From Iris pallida (Eukaryota > Streptophyta > Magnoliopsida > Asparagales > Iridaceae): 64,000 nucleotides of DNA. The notes beneath the pieces were generated by a model. The model made no database searches, was not told the DNA's origin, and worked only from the letters and a program-made list of their open reading frames with translations. The stretch is taken from positions 1,709,835 through 1,773,834 of the forward strand of contig JANAVB010016200.1 of assembly GCA_029216955.1 (NCBI GenBank), in the 5' to 3' direction. Shown one piece after another: positions 1-11,742 of the stretch; the first letter of the stretch is position 1, and each line of letters starts with the position of its first letter. The position numbers and the translations under genes were made by a program.

Positions 1-1
1 T

Positions 2-780
2 AGCCGGATGCGAGATCTTGCTCGCACCTGGTATCAGTCAGACCCCAGGGTGGGGGTAGCTGGGCAGACTTGGGAGGAGTTCAAGGGCTTCTTCAAAAAG
101 AAGTTCTTCCCAGATTCGGCACTCAAAGCCTTGGAGTCGCAGTTCGAGAGCCTAGTCCAGGGGAGCCTTTCAGTGGAGGAGTACGCCGGGGAGTTCGGCC
201 GCCTCGACAGGTTTGTAGAGGGCTTGAGCGAGACGGCGAAGGCCCAGAGGTTCCGGAAGGGTCTGGTCAAGGAGGTCAAGTCCCTGACCAAGGGCAACCG
301 GGATGCCACATTCGAGGAGATCTTGACGGAAGCCTTGTTGGCAGAGGATGATCTTGAGCTTAGGTTCAAGAGGGGCCGAGACCCAGTTGGGGGTAGCAGC
401 AGCGGAGGCCAGGCCAAGAGGCCCTACTTTCAGCACCAGCAGTCGAGGCAGTTTCAGCCGCAGCCGATCCAGTAGAGGCCAGTTCACCAGCAGCAGCAGC
501 CGAGACAGCACCAGCAGGGTCAGAGACAGGGTGTTACTTGTGCCTACTGCAAGAAGCCTGGGCACATCTTCAATGAGTGCTGAAAGAGGCTGGGCCAGTG
601 TCTGGTGTGTGGCTCAGCAGACCACCAGATGAGGGAGTGACGCATAGCATGAGCAGCTCAGAGGGCAGCAGTCAGAGCTCCAGCAGGCCAGCAGAGGGGA
701 CCAGCCCTGCGACACAGCAGCAGAGGTTCGTCCAGTACCAGCAGCAGGCCAGAGGAGGCCAGCAGGGGTGAGCTTTCGCC
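2..780 (+). pseudogene. gag: A1 gag, 5' end outside the window, decayed
   Basis: C-terminal part of the Gag capsid/nucleocapsid polyprotein of a Tekay-type Ty3/gypsy chromovirus. Frame 2 is open from the window edge to a TAG at 473-475 and holds the retrotransposon gag core (WYQSDP, then FFKKKFFPD and SVEEYAGEFGRLDRFV). The same frame continues through a Gln-rich stretch into two CX2CX4HX4C zinc knuckles: one complete at 539-580, the second at 599-640 with its last Cys replaced by TGA. Further stops and a frame change follow before the protease. Gag coats the RNA in the virus-like particle; this copy cannot make it. The homologous region of A3 lies at 44161-45020. Identification is firm; the break points are read by eye. 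Confidence 0.9.
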
Positions 781-1188
781 ATGGCAGCTGGAGATGCAGA
801 GGCGATAGGAGAGCTGATTGCAGGTTCAATTCTTCTCGACTCCAGTCCAGCTTTTACATTATTTGATTTTGGTACTTCGCATAGCTTCATATCAGTATCT
901 TTTACGATTAGACACGGTATCATAGCTGAATCATTGCTTAGGACTTACAATATCACGACCGGGGGTGGCATTATCCTCGTGAGTGATGTTTGTAAGGGTC
1001 GGAGAGTAGTTTTGGGAGGCCGTGAGTTGGAGGTGAGCCTGCTCGTAATGCCATTGCCGAACCACGATATAGTACTAGGCATGGATTGGTTGAGTAGGCA
1101 CCACACCAGCATTGATTGCAGAGGGGGTAGAGTTCTCTTCAGAGCGTCGGGGGAGCTAGAGTTCGAGTACTCCAGACGTCAGGCATAA
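781..1188 (+). pseudogene. pro: A1 aspartic protease region, catalytic triad altered
   Basis: Retropepsin-like protease that would cleave the Gag-Pol polyprotein. The frame shows the family landmarks: LLDSSPAF, the active-site strand LFDFGTSHSF (codons 865-873 give D-F-G where A3 and C have D-S-G), and the C-terminal block [18 protein letters not shown]. The Phe replaces the Ser/Thr of the D-S/T-G triad, so the enzyme is probably inactive. The frame ends at TAA 1186-1188, and the same frame continues directly into reverse transcriptase, so protease and pol were one reading frame. The AUG at 781 is internal to the ancestral polyprotein and is not a true start. Confidence 0.88.
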
Positions 1189-3708
1189 CAGAGCAGCGGA
1201 GTCTTCTGTGGAGCCTCGGTCGAGGAGCAGGCGATTCCACACCCCTTGATAGCAGAGTATATGGATATTTTCCTAGAGGAGTTGCCAGGATTTCCACCAG
1301 ACAAAGACATAGAGTTCTCGATAGGCTTGGTTCCAGGAGCGGAACCCATCTCTCAGCATATCTATCGGGTGAACAACAGTGAGCTGATGGAGTTGAAGAA
1401 GCAGGTGGATGAGCTACAGGACAAGGGCTTCATCCGCTCGAGTTCATCGCCATGGGGTGCACCAATGTTGTTTGTGCCAAAGAAGGATGTGTCAGTACGG
1501 ATGTGTATTGACTACAGGGCACTCAACATCCTCACGATCAAGAACAAATACCCACTGCCACGGATCGACGATCTTTTTGACCAGTTGAGCGGAGCTCGGG
1601 TATTTTCCAAGATTGATCTGAGGTCGGGATATCACCAGGTGAAGGTGAAGGGGGAGGATATTCCCAAGACCGCTTTTAGGACGCGGTACGAGCAGTTTGA
1701 GTTTTTGGTTATGCCGTTTGGGCTAACCAATGCACCAGCAGTGTTTATGAACCTTATGAACAAGGTGTTCCATCAGTATCTGGATCAGTTTGTGGTGGTG
1801 TTTATTGACGATATCTTGGTATATTCCAAGACTGAGGAGGAGCACGAGGAGCATTTGAGGATCGTGCTGGAGACTCTCTGGAAGGAGCAGCTTTACGGGA
1901 AGCTCTCCAAGTGTGAGTTCTTCTTGGACCGGGTGGACTTCTTGGGGCATGTGGTGACTGGAGATGGTATCTCAGTTGACCCCAAGAAGATTGTAGCAGT
2001 TGAGGCATGGGCAGCGCCGGCTTCAGTTGCAGAGATCAGGAGTTTTTTGGGGCTGGCAGGATATTATCGGAGATTTGTGCAGGATTTCTCCTGGGTTGCA
2101 GAGCCGTTGACTCGGTTGACCCGGAAGGATGCTGAGTTCGTTTGGTCAGAGGAGTGTCAGACAGCTTTTGATGAGTTGAAGAAGCAGCTTACGACAGCTC
2201 CGATTCTGACATTGCCTTCAGGATCAGGTGGATTCACTATTTATAGTGATATTTCAGGGAAGGGGCTGGGTTGTGTATTGCAGCAGCACGAGAAGGTGAT
2301 TGCCTATGCTTCCAGGCAGTTACGTCCCCATGAGAAGAACTCCCCTATCCACGACCTGGAGCTGGAAGCAGTAATTTTTGTATTAAAGTTGTGGAAGCAT
2401 TATCTGTATCGTGAGAGGGTAGAGATCTTCACAGATCACAAGAGCTTAAAGTATGTGTTCACTCAGAAGGAGTTGAACATGAGACAGCGCAGATGGCTAG
2501 AGTTGATGAAGGATTTTGACATCCTACTTCAGTATCACCCAGGGAAGGCCAACGTGGTTGCCGATGCCTTGAGTAGGTATCCGACAGCCATGTGTTTGAC
2601 CATGGATCGGCATTTGCTTGCAGACTTAGAGAGCCTGGGGATTGAGGTGATCGTGCCCGGAGTGCAGATGCAGATGTGGGACATACAGATTCAGTCAGAC
2701 TTGGTAGAGAGGATCAAGTTGGCACAGTTTGAGGGCGTTGCTCTGCGATGTCTCCGAGAGCAGGTTCGAGCAGGATTGCTGGAGGGAGAGTTTTCTCTTA
2801 CAGAGGATGGTGCCTTGAGGCACGGTTCCAGGTTATGTGTGCCCAGCGAAGATCTCAGGAAGCAGGTTATGCAGGAGGCCCACAGATCTCAGTACTCTAT
2901 ACACCCGGGTGCCAATAAGATGTACCGAGATCTGAGGGAGCATGTTTGGTGGTCCGGAATGAAGCGGGAGGTGGCTCGCTTCGTGGCTAGGTGCTTGGTC
3001 TGTCAGCAGGTCAAGGCAGAGAGGCAGAGGCTCGGTGGATTGTTGCAGCCGCTGCCCATTCCCGAGTGGAAATGGGAGCATATCACTATGGACTTCGTAT
3101 CAGGATTGCCGTGTATACTAGGAGGAAAAGACGCGATTTGGGTCATCATTGACAGGTTGACCAAATCGGCCCACTTCTTGCCATTCAAGGTGGGTACGTC
3201 TACAGAGAGGCTGGCGGAGATGTATATGCGGCAGATAGTCCGGATTCATGGGATTCCGGTCAGCATCGTCTCAGATCGGGATAGTCACTTTACTTCCCAT
3301 TTTTGGAGGAGTCTGCAGACCAGCTTGGGCACTCAGCTCAAGTTTAGTACTGCATACTACCCCCAGACGGACGGACAATCAGAGCGAACTATTCAGACAC
3401 TTGAGGATATGCTGCGGACGTGCGTCCTGGACTTTGGAGGTTCCTGGAAGGATCATCTTCATTTGGTGGAGTTTGCTTACAACAATAGTTTCCAAGCTAG
3501 CATTGAGATATCACCTTTCGAGGCTCTGTACGGGCGTAGGTGTCGTACACCCTTATCTTGGGATGATGTTGGTGAGCGAGCTTTACTGGGGCCAGAGATG
3601 GTTGTTGACGCAGCCGAGAAGGTGAAGCTCATCAGGGACAGACTTCGCGTGACGCAGGACAGACATCGGCGCTGGGCCGATAGCCACCGGAGGTCGTTGG
3701 AGTTTGAG
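1189..3708 (+). pseudogene. pol: A1 pol exon 1: reverse transcriptase, RNase H, integrase
   Basis: Open from 1189 to the splice site at 3708. Numbering residues from Met 1246: reverse transcriptase around 40-240, with FVPKKD, YHQVKV and catalytic FIDD at 186-189 (1801-1812); Ty3-type RNase H with YSD (Asp 335) and TDHKSL; an HHCC zinc-binding segment ending CLVCQQVK; and the integrase core with Asp 616 (TMDFVSG), Asp 677 (first Asp of SDRD) and Glu 713 (QSER), giving the D,D35E spacing. These enzymes copy the element RNA and insert the DNA. The catalytic residues survive, but upstream stops and the later chromodomain stop make the element non-coding as a whole. The frame would run on to TAA 3712-3714 only if the following intron were retained. 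Confidence 0.93.
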
Positions 3709-3806
3709 GTATAAATTAGAGTAGGATTAGATTTAGGTTTGTTTGTTTGTGATTTTTTTGATCATGTTTGTTTATTATAATTAATTGAGACCTTGCTTGT
3801 GATTAG
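3709..3806 (+). other. Putative 98-nt GT-AG intron in A1 pol
   Basis: The exon ends in a complete GAG codon (LEFE), the intron starts GTATAA and ends GATTAG, and the next exon resumes with GTC GGA GAC CAG (VGDQ). Joining the exons gives the uninterrupted chromovirus motif [16 protein letters not shown]. The insert is T-rich, as plant introns are, and contains stops. A3 has a matching 93-nt intron at exactly the same codon boundary; element C has none there. Confidence 0.82.
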
Positions 3807-4229
3807 GTCGGAGACCAGGTTTTTTTGAGGATATCTCCGACTCGTGGTATGATACGTTTTGGTGGAGGCGGGAAGCTTAACCCGCGCTTCATCGGCCCTT
3901 TCGTTATCAGCGGGAGAGTCGGTGACGTTGCATACAGGCTAGACTTGCCGCCTGTGCTAGTGGGGGTCCACAACGTATTCCATGTATTATAGTTGAGATG
4001 GTACGTGGCTGACCCTAGCCATGTGCTCGATCATTCAGAGATTGAGGTTGGGCCTTCTCTCAGCTATCCAGAGCAGCCAGTGGAGATTCTGGATCAACGG
4101 GAGAAGGTTCTGAGGAACCAGGTAATACTTTTGGTACGCGTCGTATGGAGGCATCATTCTCCAGGAGAGTCTACCTGGGAGCGGGAGGATGAGATGCACG
4201 AGCGCTACCCTTATCTTTTTGGACCGTGA
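3807..4229 (+). pseudogene. pol: A1 pol exon 2: integrase C-terminus and chromodomain
   Basis: Carries the GPF-type integrase tail ([29 protein letters not shown]) and a C-terminal chromodomain ([15 protein letters not shown] through ESTWEREDEMHERYPYLF) that in chromoviruses guides integration toward marked chromatin. An in-frame TAG at 3990-3992 interrupts it. The A3 counterpart reads Ser-Gln there, and TCA CAG to TTA TAG needs two C-to-T changes, which looks like deamination. The natural stop is the TGA at 4227-4229. Splicing from exon 1 is inferred. Confidence 0.88.
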
Positions 4230-4290
4230 GGTATACTTTCTATCCTTCTCATCAGTTGTATTTTGCCTTTCAATTTCGAGGACAAAATTC

Positions 4291-4308
4291 TTTTAAGGAG
4301 GGTAGATT
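4291..4308 (+). other. A1 polypurine tract region
   Basis: The run AAGGAGGG at about 4295-4302 follows the conserved GAGGACAAAATTCTTTTA block and precedes the LTR by a few bases, as expected for the plus-strand priming site of Tekay-type elements. A3 has the related form TGGAGGGAG at 48674-48682. Confidence 0.75.
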
Positions 4309-4730
4309 TATCACTACCACATTTCTAGTTTGAGGGTATTTTTGACATTTTGGGGTAATTTGAATTTATTAGAATTTATTTGAATTTATGGGAATTTTTA
4401 GGAATTATTTTGGAATTGTTTGGATGAGGGTTGACTAGGTTGACTTTGACTAGTTTTGACCCTTGTAGACCAACCTAGAAGCTAACCCTAGTTAGTATGG
4501 ACTTGGTTAGGTTATATGACTCTAGTCTAACCTAAGCTAACCCTTAGTTTGGTCAATAGACTCTAGTTAGCAATAGGAATTAGAAAGTCATAAGTCATGA
4601 CTTATGATTTAGAACCATTGATAAATCAACTTAAGTCATAGCCTTGTAGATTGGCCCAAAGCCCAAGAATTACAAAACCCTAGCCCTAGACTATGTGGCC
4701 GGCCACCATATCCTCCTTGGGAACCCCACT

Positions 4731-4740
4731 CTATAAATAC
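4731..4740 (+). promoter_or_regulatory. TATA box of the A1 LTR
   Basis: CTATAAATAC about 420 bases into the LTR is a textbook plant TATA box, placed where the U3/R boundary should be. The same place in the A3 LTRs reads CTATTTAAT (36526-36534 and 49031-49039), a weaker version. Confidence 0.65.
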
Positions 4741-5079
4741 TCTCTTAGTTTTAGGGTTGCCTCTTTTAGGAAAGTTCAAGTTTAGAAAGAGGTTTGTTCC
4801 TACTTCATTTAATCCATAGAATTCCACTTCATGTCCTTTTTCATTCAAATCTCTTCCATTAGGTTTTAATATACCTATACTTGCTGTTATTGGAGTTTTA
4901 TTTCAGTTTGACATTGATTTGTTGGATTGGGATATCAAGGAGAGGAGCTCAACAAAGGAGGATTTTCTAGAAAGTTCATCTATAGGTAACTTCTTCAATA
5001 CTCACTAAAATTTTGATTTCTTTATACATTTAGGAAGCCCTAGGAGTCCCCTAGGTGGTTGCATTGGTTTCGTGTCAAG

Positions 5080-5720
5080 TTTCATAGGTTTCGTGTCCGT
5101 TTCGGACACGTACCAGCGTGTACTTGAATGTGTTCGACGAAATACCTCAAAGGGCATTTCGTTTGATTTTGTGAATTGTTTTTGAATAGAAAGTTAGGTA
5201 TTAATCTCGCTTACATGTTTCTATTGCACTGATCACACTTTTGTGTCGCGTCGAGTTGACACAGGCGCGTGGACACGCGGTGTCCACACGCGCGCGCGCT
5301 CAGGTTTGATCCCCTGCTGTTCGGGGGCCACAACTCTCAGGACACGCCACGTCGACACGCAACACTTGACACACGGGTCGTCCTCGTGACTGACACGACG
5401 TGTGTCGAGTCACAGACCCCCACATGTCGTGTCGGACACGCACGAACACGTGCATTGCTTTTGCACTGAACTGGGTTCAGTTGATTTAGAGCACTGATAC
5501 GTGTGTCATGTCACTGACACACGTGTCGTGGACCAATATCAGGGTGTCCTAGCCCTAGACCTAGACCTAGTCGATACTTGGACACGACCACGAGGTCTGT
5601 GTCGTGCCGTGTCGTGTACACGAACCCCGTGAACACGTGCACGAGGAATGACACAGTTATTGCACTGTTTTGTGTTTTGATTTGTTTTGACACATTGTGT
5701 CCTCGTGCTTGGACACAATG
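5080..5720 (+). repeat. Cluster of CGTGTC/GACACG words in the A1 LTR
   Basis: Dozens of copies of the word CGTGTC or its complement GACACG occur in about 640 bases, often as near-palindromes such as TTCGGACACGT and as ACGT-core forms (CACGTG, ACACGTGTC). Similar clusters sit at the same place in both A3 LTRs. Confidence 0.8.
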
Positions 5721-6658
5721 ATATTATAGGACACATATGTAATATATATTTTAATTACCAACCTCTGTTTTTGCATTTTAGATTGATTTGATTTATCAAT
5801 TCACATTTTCCCCAATTATCCTAAACTGTGTATCAGTCCTATTATATCCTAATTTTTCCAGATTTTGATATTGAGTTTTGACATCGATTTTACCTAGTTC
5901 TATGCTGTTAATTACATGCTATTAAAGCCCTAATATGTACTCCTACATGATTCCTAAATGTGTGTCGAATTTGGGATTTGTTTGAATGTGTTTGGCTCAT
6001 GAAAACTGGGTTTAAGCCTAGGCTGTTAAACTGGAAAATTATGAACTGTGGTAAACAGATTTTTTTGGGTTTTATTATGAACTATGGATGATTCCAATGT
6101 TGTATAAACCTGGGAATGTTTAGAAATGAAGACTGAAATCTGGAAATTAATATTATGCTGAAAACTAAGTTTTAAATGAAGTGTGAGGATGATTTCCAAT
6201 GTGTATAACTGATATTGTGTTTTCAAAATGAGTTGAACTCTAATTCCTGCACATTAAAACTGCTGCCACTATTTCCAGTTATATATATGTGTACACTGCC
6301 ACAGTTTCCAGATTTCAATTCTATATTAGCTATCACACTCTTGTATCACTAACACATGACACACCCTCACTCTTTCATACACACACATACACACTTTTAC
6401 ACTCTTCACTCACTCACACACATTTGCATTCACATTCCTACCTATTCCCATTTCCCTGTCACATGTTTCAGCCCACTCCCACACACACTGGAACACACAG
6501 GTTTTTGCCATTACCCTGTCTTCATTAATTCACACACCCTATCACTCACTCTTCTCTTCTTTCTATCTCTCCATATATGTATTGTATGTATGTATGGTTA
6601 TATATGATATATAATGTATATATATAGTAGTGTGCTATATAACTATATGTATGTACCT

Positions 6659-6660
<2 letters not shown>

Positions 6661-6690
<30 letters not shown>
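6661..6690. repeat. TA microsatellite in the A1 LTR
   Basis: Simple (TA)n run preceded by an AC-rich zone (6350-6530). The A3 LTRs have much longer TA runs at the same position, so its length differs strongly among copies. Confidence 0.95.
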
Positions 6691-6692
<2 letters not shown>

Positions 6693-8258
6693 ATATGTAC
6701 TTGGTGTGTTATTAGTGTTGTGTTTAGAGATGTGCTTGATTGATAGGATAGGTTTATAGCCTTGTATTGTATGTTGATAGGCTAGTTTAGCCTTGGTAGA
6801 CCTAGACTAGATTAGTATAGACTAGTATAGTCTAGATTGGACTAGATAGACTAGATTGACCTAGTTTAGACTTGTTAGATCTAGTTTGACCATAGTTGAC
6901 CTAGTTTGACTTCTAGGGTTGACCAGAGTCGACCAAGAGTTGACTTTGGCCTAGATTGACCTAGACTCATGTAGAATGCATAGTAGAACTTCATTTTACC
7001 ATTTTAGACTTGTTGTGACTTGTGCTGTTCTGATTAGGAGCCAGACACCACTCCTCGGACAGTACTTTCATATTGGACACTCAGATACCAGGCGAGTACA
7101 TTCTCTGATCATTTCATATCCTGCTTAGAATTATTTCCTGCATTAAATTACTTTACTTGTACTGTCACGTTGGTCACACGGATTGGTACTATATGGATCC
7201 CTTCTTGAGATGTTATCCTTAGGGAGCATCGGGTACTACATGTTATGTGCGTTTCACTTACATGGCGTATCACTATGCTTCACTGGTTCTTTGATCACTT
7301 GTGACATATACTCTTATGATCACAGAGTCTCCTAGAATCTCTTATCCTATTTACTGGGTATCCTAGAATCTCCTAGAATCCCTATTTATGGGGCATCCAT
7401 GTATCACCCTTCGGGGGCCTTTGCATGGAATCATAACATAACCTGGGTGGATCCCTGTGTATTGATTGGGGGTACAAGGGAGTAGAAGTAGACATGTGAA
7501 TAATACCCAAGTAGTATCTTATCAGAATCTCTTCCATAGTGTCTTATCAGAATCTCCTATGCCATTTACATGTCTACATTGTACTCTGACTCACTAGCCA
7601 CTGTTAGTCTCTATTTATAGTAGATATTTCTATTACAGCTCTTTCTGTTTACATACTGCACTTCTTTCAGTACTTGTATCTTACTTTACTGTATGATTAT
7701 ATTTTCTAACCTGCTATGAACTGTTGAGATGTACTGTACTCGCTCCTGTCCTGACTGGACCTGTTGAAAATATTACAGAGGACGAGGAGGAGGCCTGTGT
7801 GGATACCTTCTACGGGGCAGCCCTAGACGACACTTGCGAGCTGGACTCTCAGGAGGACCCAGCTCTAGCTGAGGACTTCACCCCTATTGCCTAGACTAGT
7901 TTAGTTAGGCTTATTTTACTTTATGTTGTCATGAGACTGTTAGCTAGACTTTACTTCTGTTCAGAGGTTTGGAGTTGTATATATTCTTTCATATTCTGTA
8001 GCTGAGTTTGTACTCTGGATATTGCTGGGATGTTATCTTAGACTACTTTATCATCTGTTTTCCTTGAGTTCTATATCATATCGTGCTATCTCTTCCTTAG
8101 TTGTGATTGAGTTCATTTACTGCTATGTCACCCCCATTCGGGGAGTATAAACTATTTAGTATATTACTGCTAGATGTTGTGACCTAGGACAGCATTCTAC
8201 CGCCGATACTGCGGCGTAGGCTGGACGTACCCACGTCTCGTGCCCTTACTCTAGGGTG

Positions 8259-8422
8259 GAATCAAGCAAGATGCAATCGATGAGTCGGTCGAATATGGAA
8301 CTGAAGAAAAAGGTCAAGTATGTGGATGAGATCCTAGATTTCTAATCCTATTCGCAGGCTTGCTTGGTACGGTAAAGTAACCAAATAATTTATCTTGACC
8401 TGTATGGGCCACCACAAAAACA
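8259..8422 (-). mobile_element. Fragment of B internal region
   Basis: From about GGAATCAAGCAAGATGCA this stretch matches 21888-22059, the end of the internal region of element B nearest its 5' LTR. It includes the conserved 18-nt block (8397-8414, one mismatch) beside the LTR start at 8423. It is joined directly to a broken A-type LTR at about 8258. Confidence 0.82.
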
Positions 8423-10253
8423 TGTAACGCCCCAGTCCCAAAATACGTAAGACTAGGAACGTCGACATGCCAGCTGTATTCATACGAAGTACACTCCAAT
8501 ATATGGAATCCTCGTATGAATACATAAGCTGTAAAATACAGTAGAACCATAACTAATCTCATCTACACAAAATAAAAGAATTGAAGATATCATATAATGA
8601 TTATGAATTGTCTTGGTACAATATGTTGGACGGAGACAAATCCACTACCAACAAGTAAATAAAAAATACATGAGAAAAGAAATAATTTTGACGAGCGAAG
8701 CGAAGACGATCCAAGTGCAATCATCCTCGAAGAAATGGAGATGGTCACGGCTAAAGCTAGAACACCTGCGAAAGACAAGAGCACACACCTGACGAGATAA
8801 CTAGGTCCTCAGAGGGACGTAACAAGACACATAATATCATACCATATAAACTGAATAAATACTGCTCAAATAAATAAGTCAATTGAATTATAACATGGTC
8901 CAATACACACCTATTGAACTAGCTTACCATCCCCCCAACCAAACAAGGACATGAGATGGTAAACTAATTCACGGTGACGTATCTTTCCATGCTATGAATC
9001 CAATATGGTATCCGGACCCCAACAAGGTTCAATACCTTCTCATCGGAGTAGTAAGTCACACCTACAACCAAACAAGGACAAGATGTGACGAACTAATCCG
9101 CGACAAGTTATTGTTCCAAGCCACAGTCAGATACAAGTACCCAAACCAAAAGTACTCGTACCTAATGGATAAGGGCGCCTAACCAATTCTAAGTGGATAC
9201 AATTTTAAGAACAGTTCATGGTCGCATGACTACCGGGTCAAGTCAAGAAAATATCAACACAGTACTCAGTAGTGAGTCACAACACCATATACTATTCCTC
9301 AGTATCGAGCGAGTCTATAGCATATAGTCCACCTATCGTTCCTCAGTAGCGAGCGAGTCTACGATAGATAGGGTGGTAGTCAACTTCCAATCATGTTCTC
9401 CCCGCCCAATGCCAACTCATAACTACTAAGTCTTCTAACATGCAATTCTATTAGCAGTTATTTCCTAACGCACGGCTTATACATACTAGTGGCCAGCCAA
9501 TCACGCATGTCCGAGTCCTATATGTGACACACAACAACGTAGAATAAATGTGTCAAGGCCTATGAAAGCAACACACAAGGTGGTCCCTTAAATCTAGGTT
9601 TAATGTGTAAGAAAATAATACATAGCAGAAAATATAAATGAACAGCAAGTTCTAACAGGTTATGCCATGTATCACAGTTTATTTGCATAAAGAAAATAAT
9701 GAATGAAATATGAGCTAAAATAAATAAACAACAAATGGCAAGGTGACTTGCCTGATAGTACGCCTGGTGTGCTGCAATGATCAATGTGGCACGAACTGCA
9801 ACTTCGGATAACAACTACACTAGGTGACCTCTGATGGTGGCACGGACAGTTCCATTGGGTCCAGAAGGGTCAAATTAGTTAGGGTGAACATAAGGTAGTA
9901 CAAAATTGGCGAAAGAGTAGGAATAATGAGATTGGTCATGGAAAGGAGAAAAATCAAAGAAAAATAGGTAAAAATAAATATATATGATTTGGAAAACTAT
10001 TCATAATCCTTGAAACTATATTTTACTTTCCCGAGATATTTATAAGTAGTGAAAATCATTTTAAGTCGTAAAACTATATTTTACTCATTAAAATATTTTA
10101 TATAATACTAATATTTAAAAGAACTAGTTTTACTACAAACGCTAAGTTTGTTAAAGTTACAACTATAGGTAGAAAGCTATATATATTAAGTTTGAAAAAT
10201 AATATTTTTAAGTAAGGAAAACCAATTTTTAGAATACCATATAATATTATTAA

Positions 10254-10256
<3 letters not shown>

Positions 10257-10304
<48 letters not shown>
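10257..10304. repeat. TA microsatellite
   Basis: Uninterrupted (TA)24. Homologous runs occur in the other B LTRs at 18279-18327 and 23743-23792. Confidence 0.97.
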
Positions 10305-10309
<5 letters not shown>

Positions 10310-10421
10310 ATAATACTCATTATTATACAATTATTTATATCTATAATGTATCCCAATTAAAATAATACCATATATTATGTATATGCTAATTTTACCATAC
10401 TGATGTAATAATAGTAGAAAA

Positions 10422-10481
<60 letters not shown>

Positions 10482-10553
10482 TAAGGACATAAATTAGTAT
10501 AAATGAAATTGGGAAAAAAACATAGTAATAATAATAATAGTTAACAAAAATAA

Positions 10554-10585
<32 letters not shown>
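10422..10585. repeat. AAT microsatellites
   Basis: Two (AAT)n runs (10422-10479 and about 10552-10585) separated by a short A-rich spacer, in the B1 LTR. The related LTRs carry the same type of run at 18891-18941 and 24353-24381. Confidence 0.95.
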
Positions 10586-10587
<2 letters not shown>

Positions 10588-11730
10588 TAATACAAAATAT
10601 ACTAAAGAACTTAAAGTAGCTGCTGTTCTCTCTTTCGAGAGAACAGTACTGAGTATTGATAATTTAAGAAAACGAAAAAAGAAAGAAGAGAGAGAAAGTG
10701 AATTGGAGAGAGGGAGGAAGAGAGAACGGGAGAACGAGAGAGCGGAGGGGTCGTCGGCGACGGCTGTCGGTGGTCACGGGGACGGAAGAGGAGGAGGAAG
10801 AAGCGGCGGAGGAGAGAGGCCCAGGGAGAGAGGGGCGCGAGAGAGGGCGGAGGGGTTCGGGCGGCCAGGGACGCGGCGGAGGGACGGCGGACGTGAAGGG
10901 GTCTCGCCGGAGGGTTTTGGGGACGCGGCAGATCCCGGTGAGACACGAGCTCTCCGTCGGCGGCGCACGACGTTTGGACGGTTCGCGGGAAGCCAACGCT
11001 TGATCCAGAGGCGCGGTGCTCGACGGGAAAAGTCAGGGGTCCCGGCGACGGCGGTCCGGTCGTGCGGTGGAGGTGAGAAAGGGAGGTGGACTCGCACGGG
11101 CGGCGGATAGGCGCGGCGGTTGGTGGAGGAAGCTCGCCGTCGAGGTAAGGGCGGTGGTGTGTCTTAATTTTGGGGTTTTTATTTCTAGGTGGTTTTGGTC
11201 GACTACGGTGGTGGCGTTGGCTGTGAGGGACGGTGGCGTGGAGCCGGGGGTGGCCGGCGATGCCGCGATGCGGTCTGGGGACAGGATGGACACGGCGGTA
11301 GTGCGAGGTTATGGTTGACGGTGGTTAAGCTGATGGCGGCAGTTGTGTTTGTAGCTGCGGCCGTGGACCAGTGGTGGTGGTGATGATGGTGTTGGAGGGT
11401 GGCAAAGCTGGTCTCGGGGTGTTGGGAGAGAAATCCGGCGGGATGTGGCGGTGGAAACTATGGGTTTGGTCGGGGTTTGGTCGGGGCAGCAGTGTGTCGA
11501 GGTGGAGGCGAGGAGAGGACGGGCAGGTGCAGTCGGCCAGAGAAAGAGATTAGGGTTTAGAATAGGATTAGGGTTTACTGTGTCGAAATCGTGTCCGACA
11601 TGTGGACATGAAGAAGGTGAAATGTATATGTAAATAAAATAGTGAAAAGAGAAAAATAGGGGCACGGACACGATGCACGATTTGGGTTATGGAAATTTGT
11701 GGATGCGAGGAATTTATGGAGGAGTACCTG

Positions 11731-11742
11731 CCTATTTATAGG
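11731..11742 (-). promoter_or_regulatory. TATA box of the B1 LTR
   Basis: The minus strand reads CCTATAAATAGG, a perfect TATA box, conserved at the same LTR position in the other two B LTRs. Transcription would run leftward into the GC-rich part of the LTR. Confidence 0.65.

Larger units (their letters stand above)
4309..8258 (+). repeat. A1 3' LTR, about 3.95 kb, truncated at its right end
   Basis: Aligns by eye with both LTRs of A3: same start (TATCACTACCAC here against TGTCACTACC in A3, so the terminal TG has mutated to TA), same TATA region, same cluster of CGTGTC/GACACG words, the same TA-rich zone and the same end block (ACAGCATTCTACC, CTGGACGTA, TCTCGTGCCCTTAC). The last 15 or so bases, GGGTCGTGACA in A3, are missing; sequence of the B internal type begins instead. 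No gene is seen in it. Short reading frames inside it are low-complexity. Confidence 0.88.
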
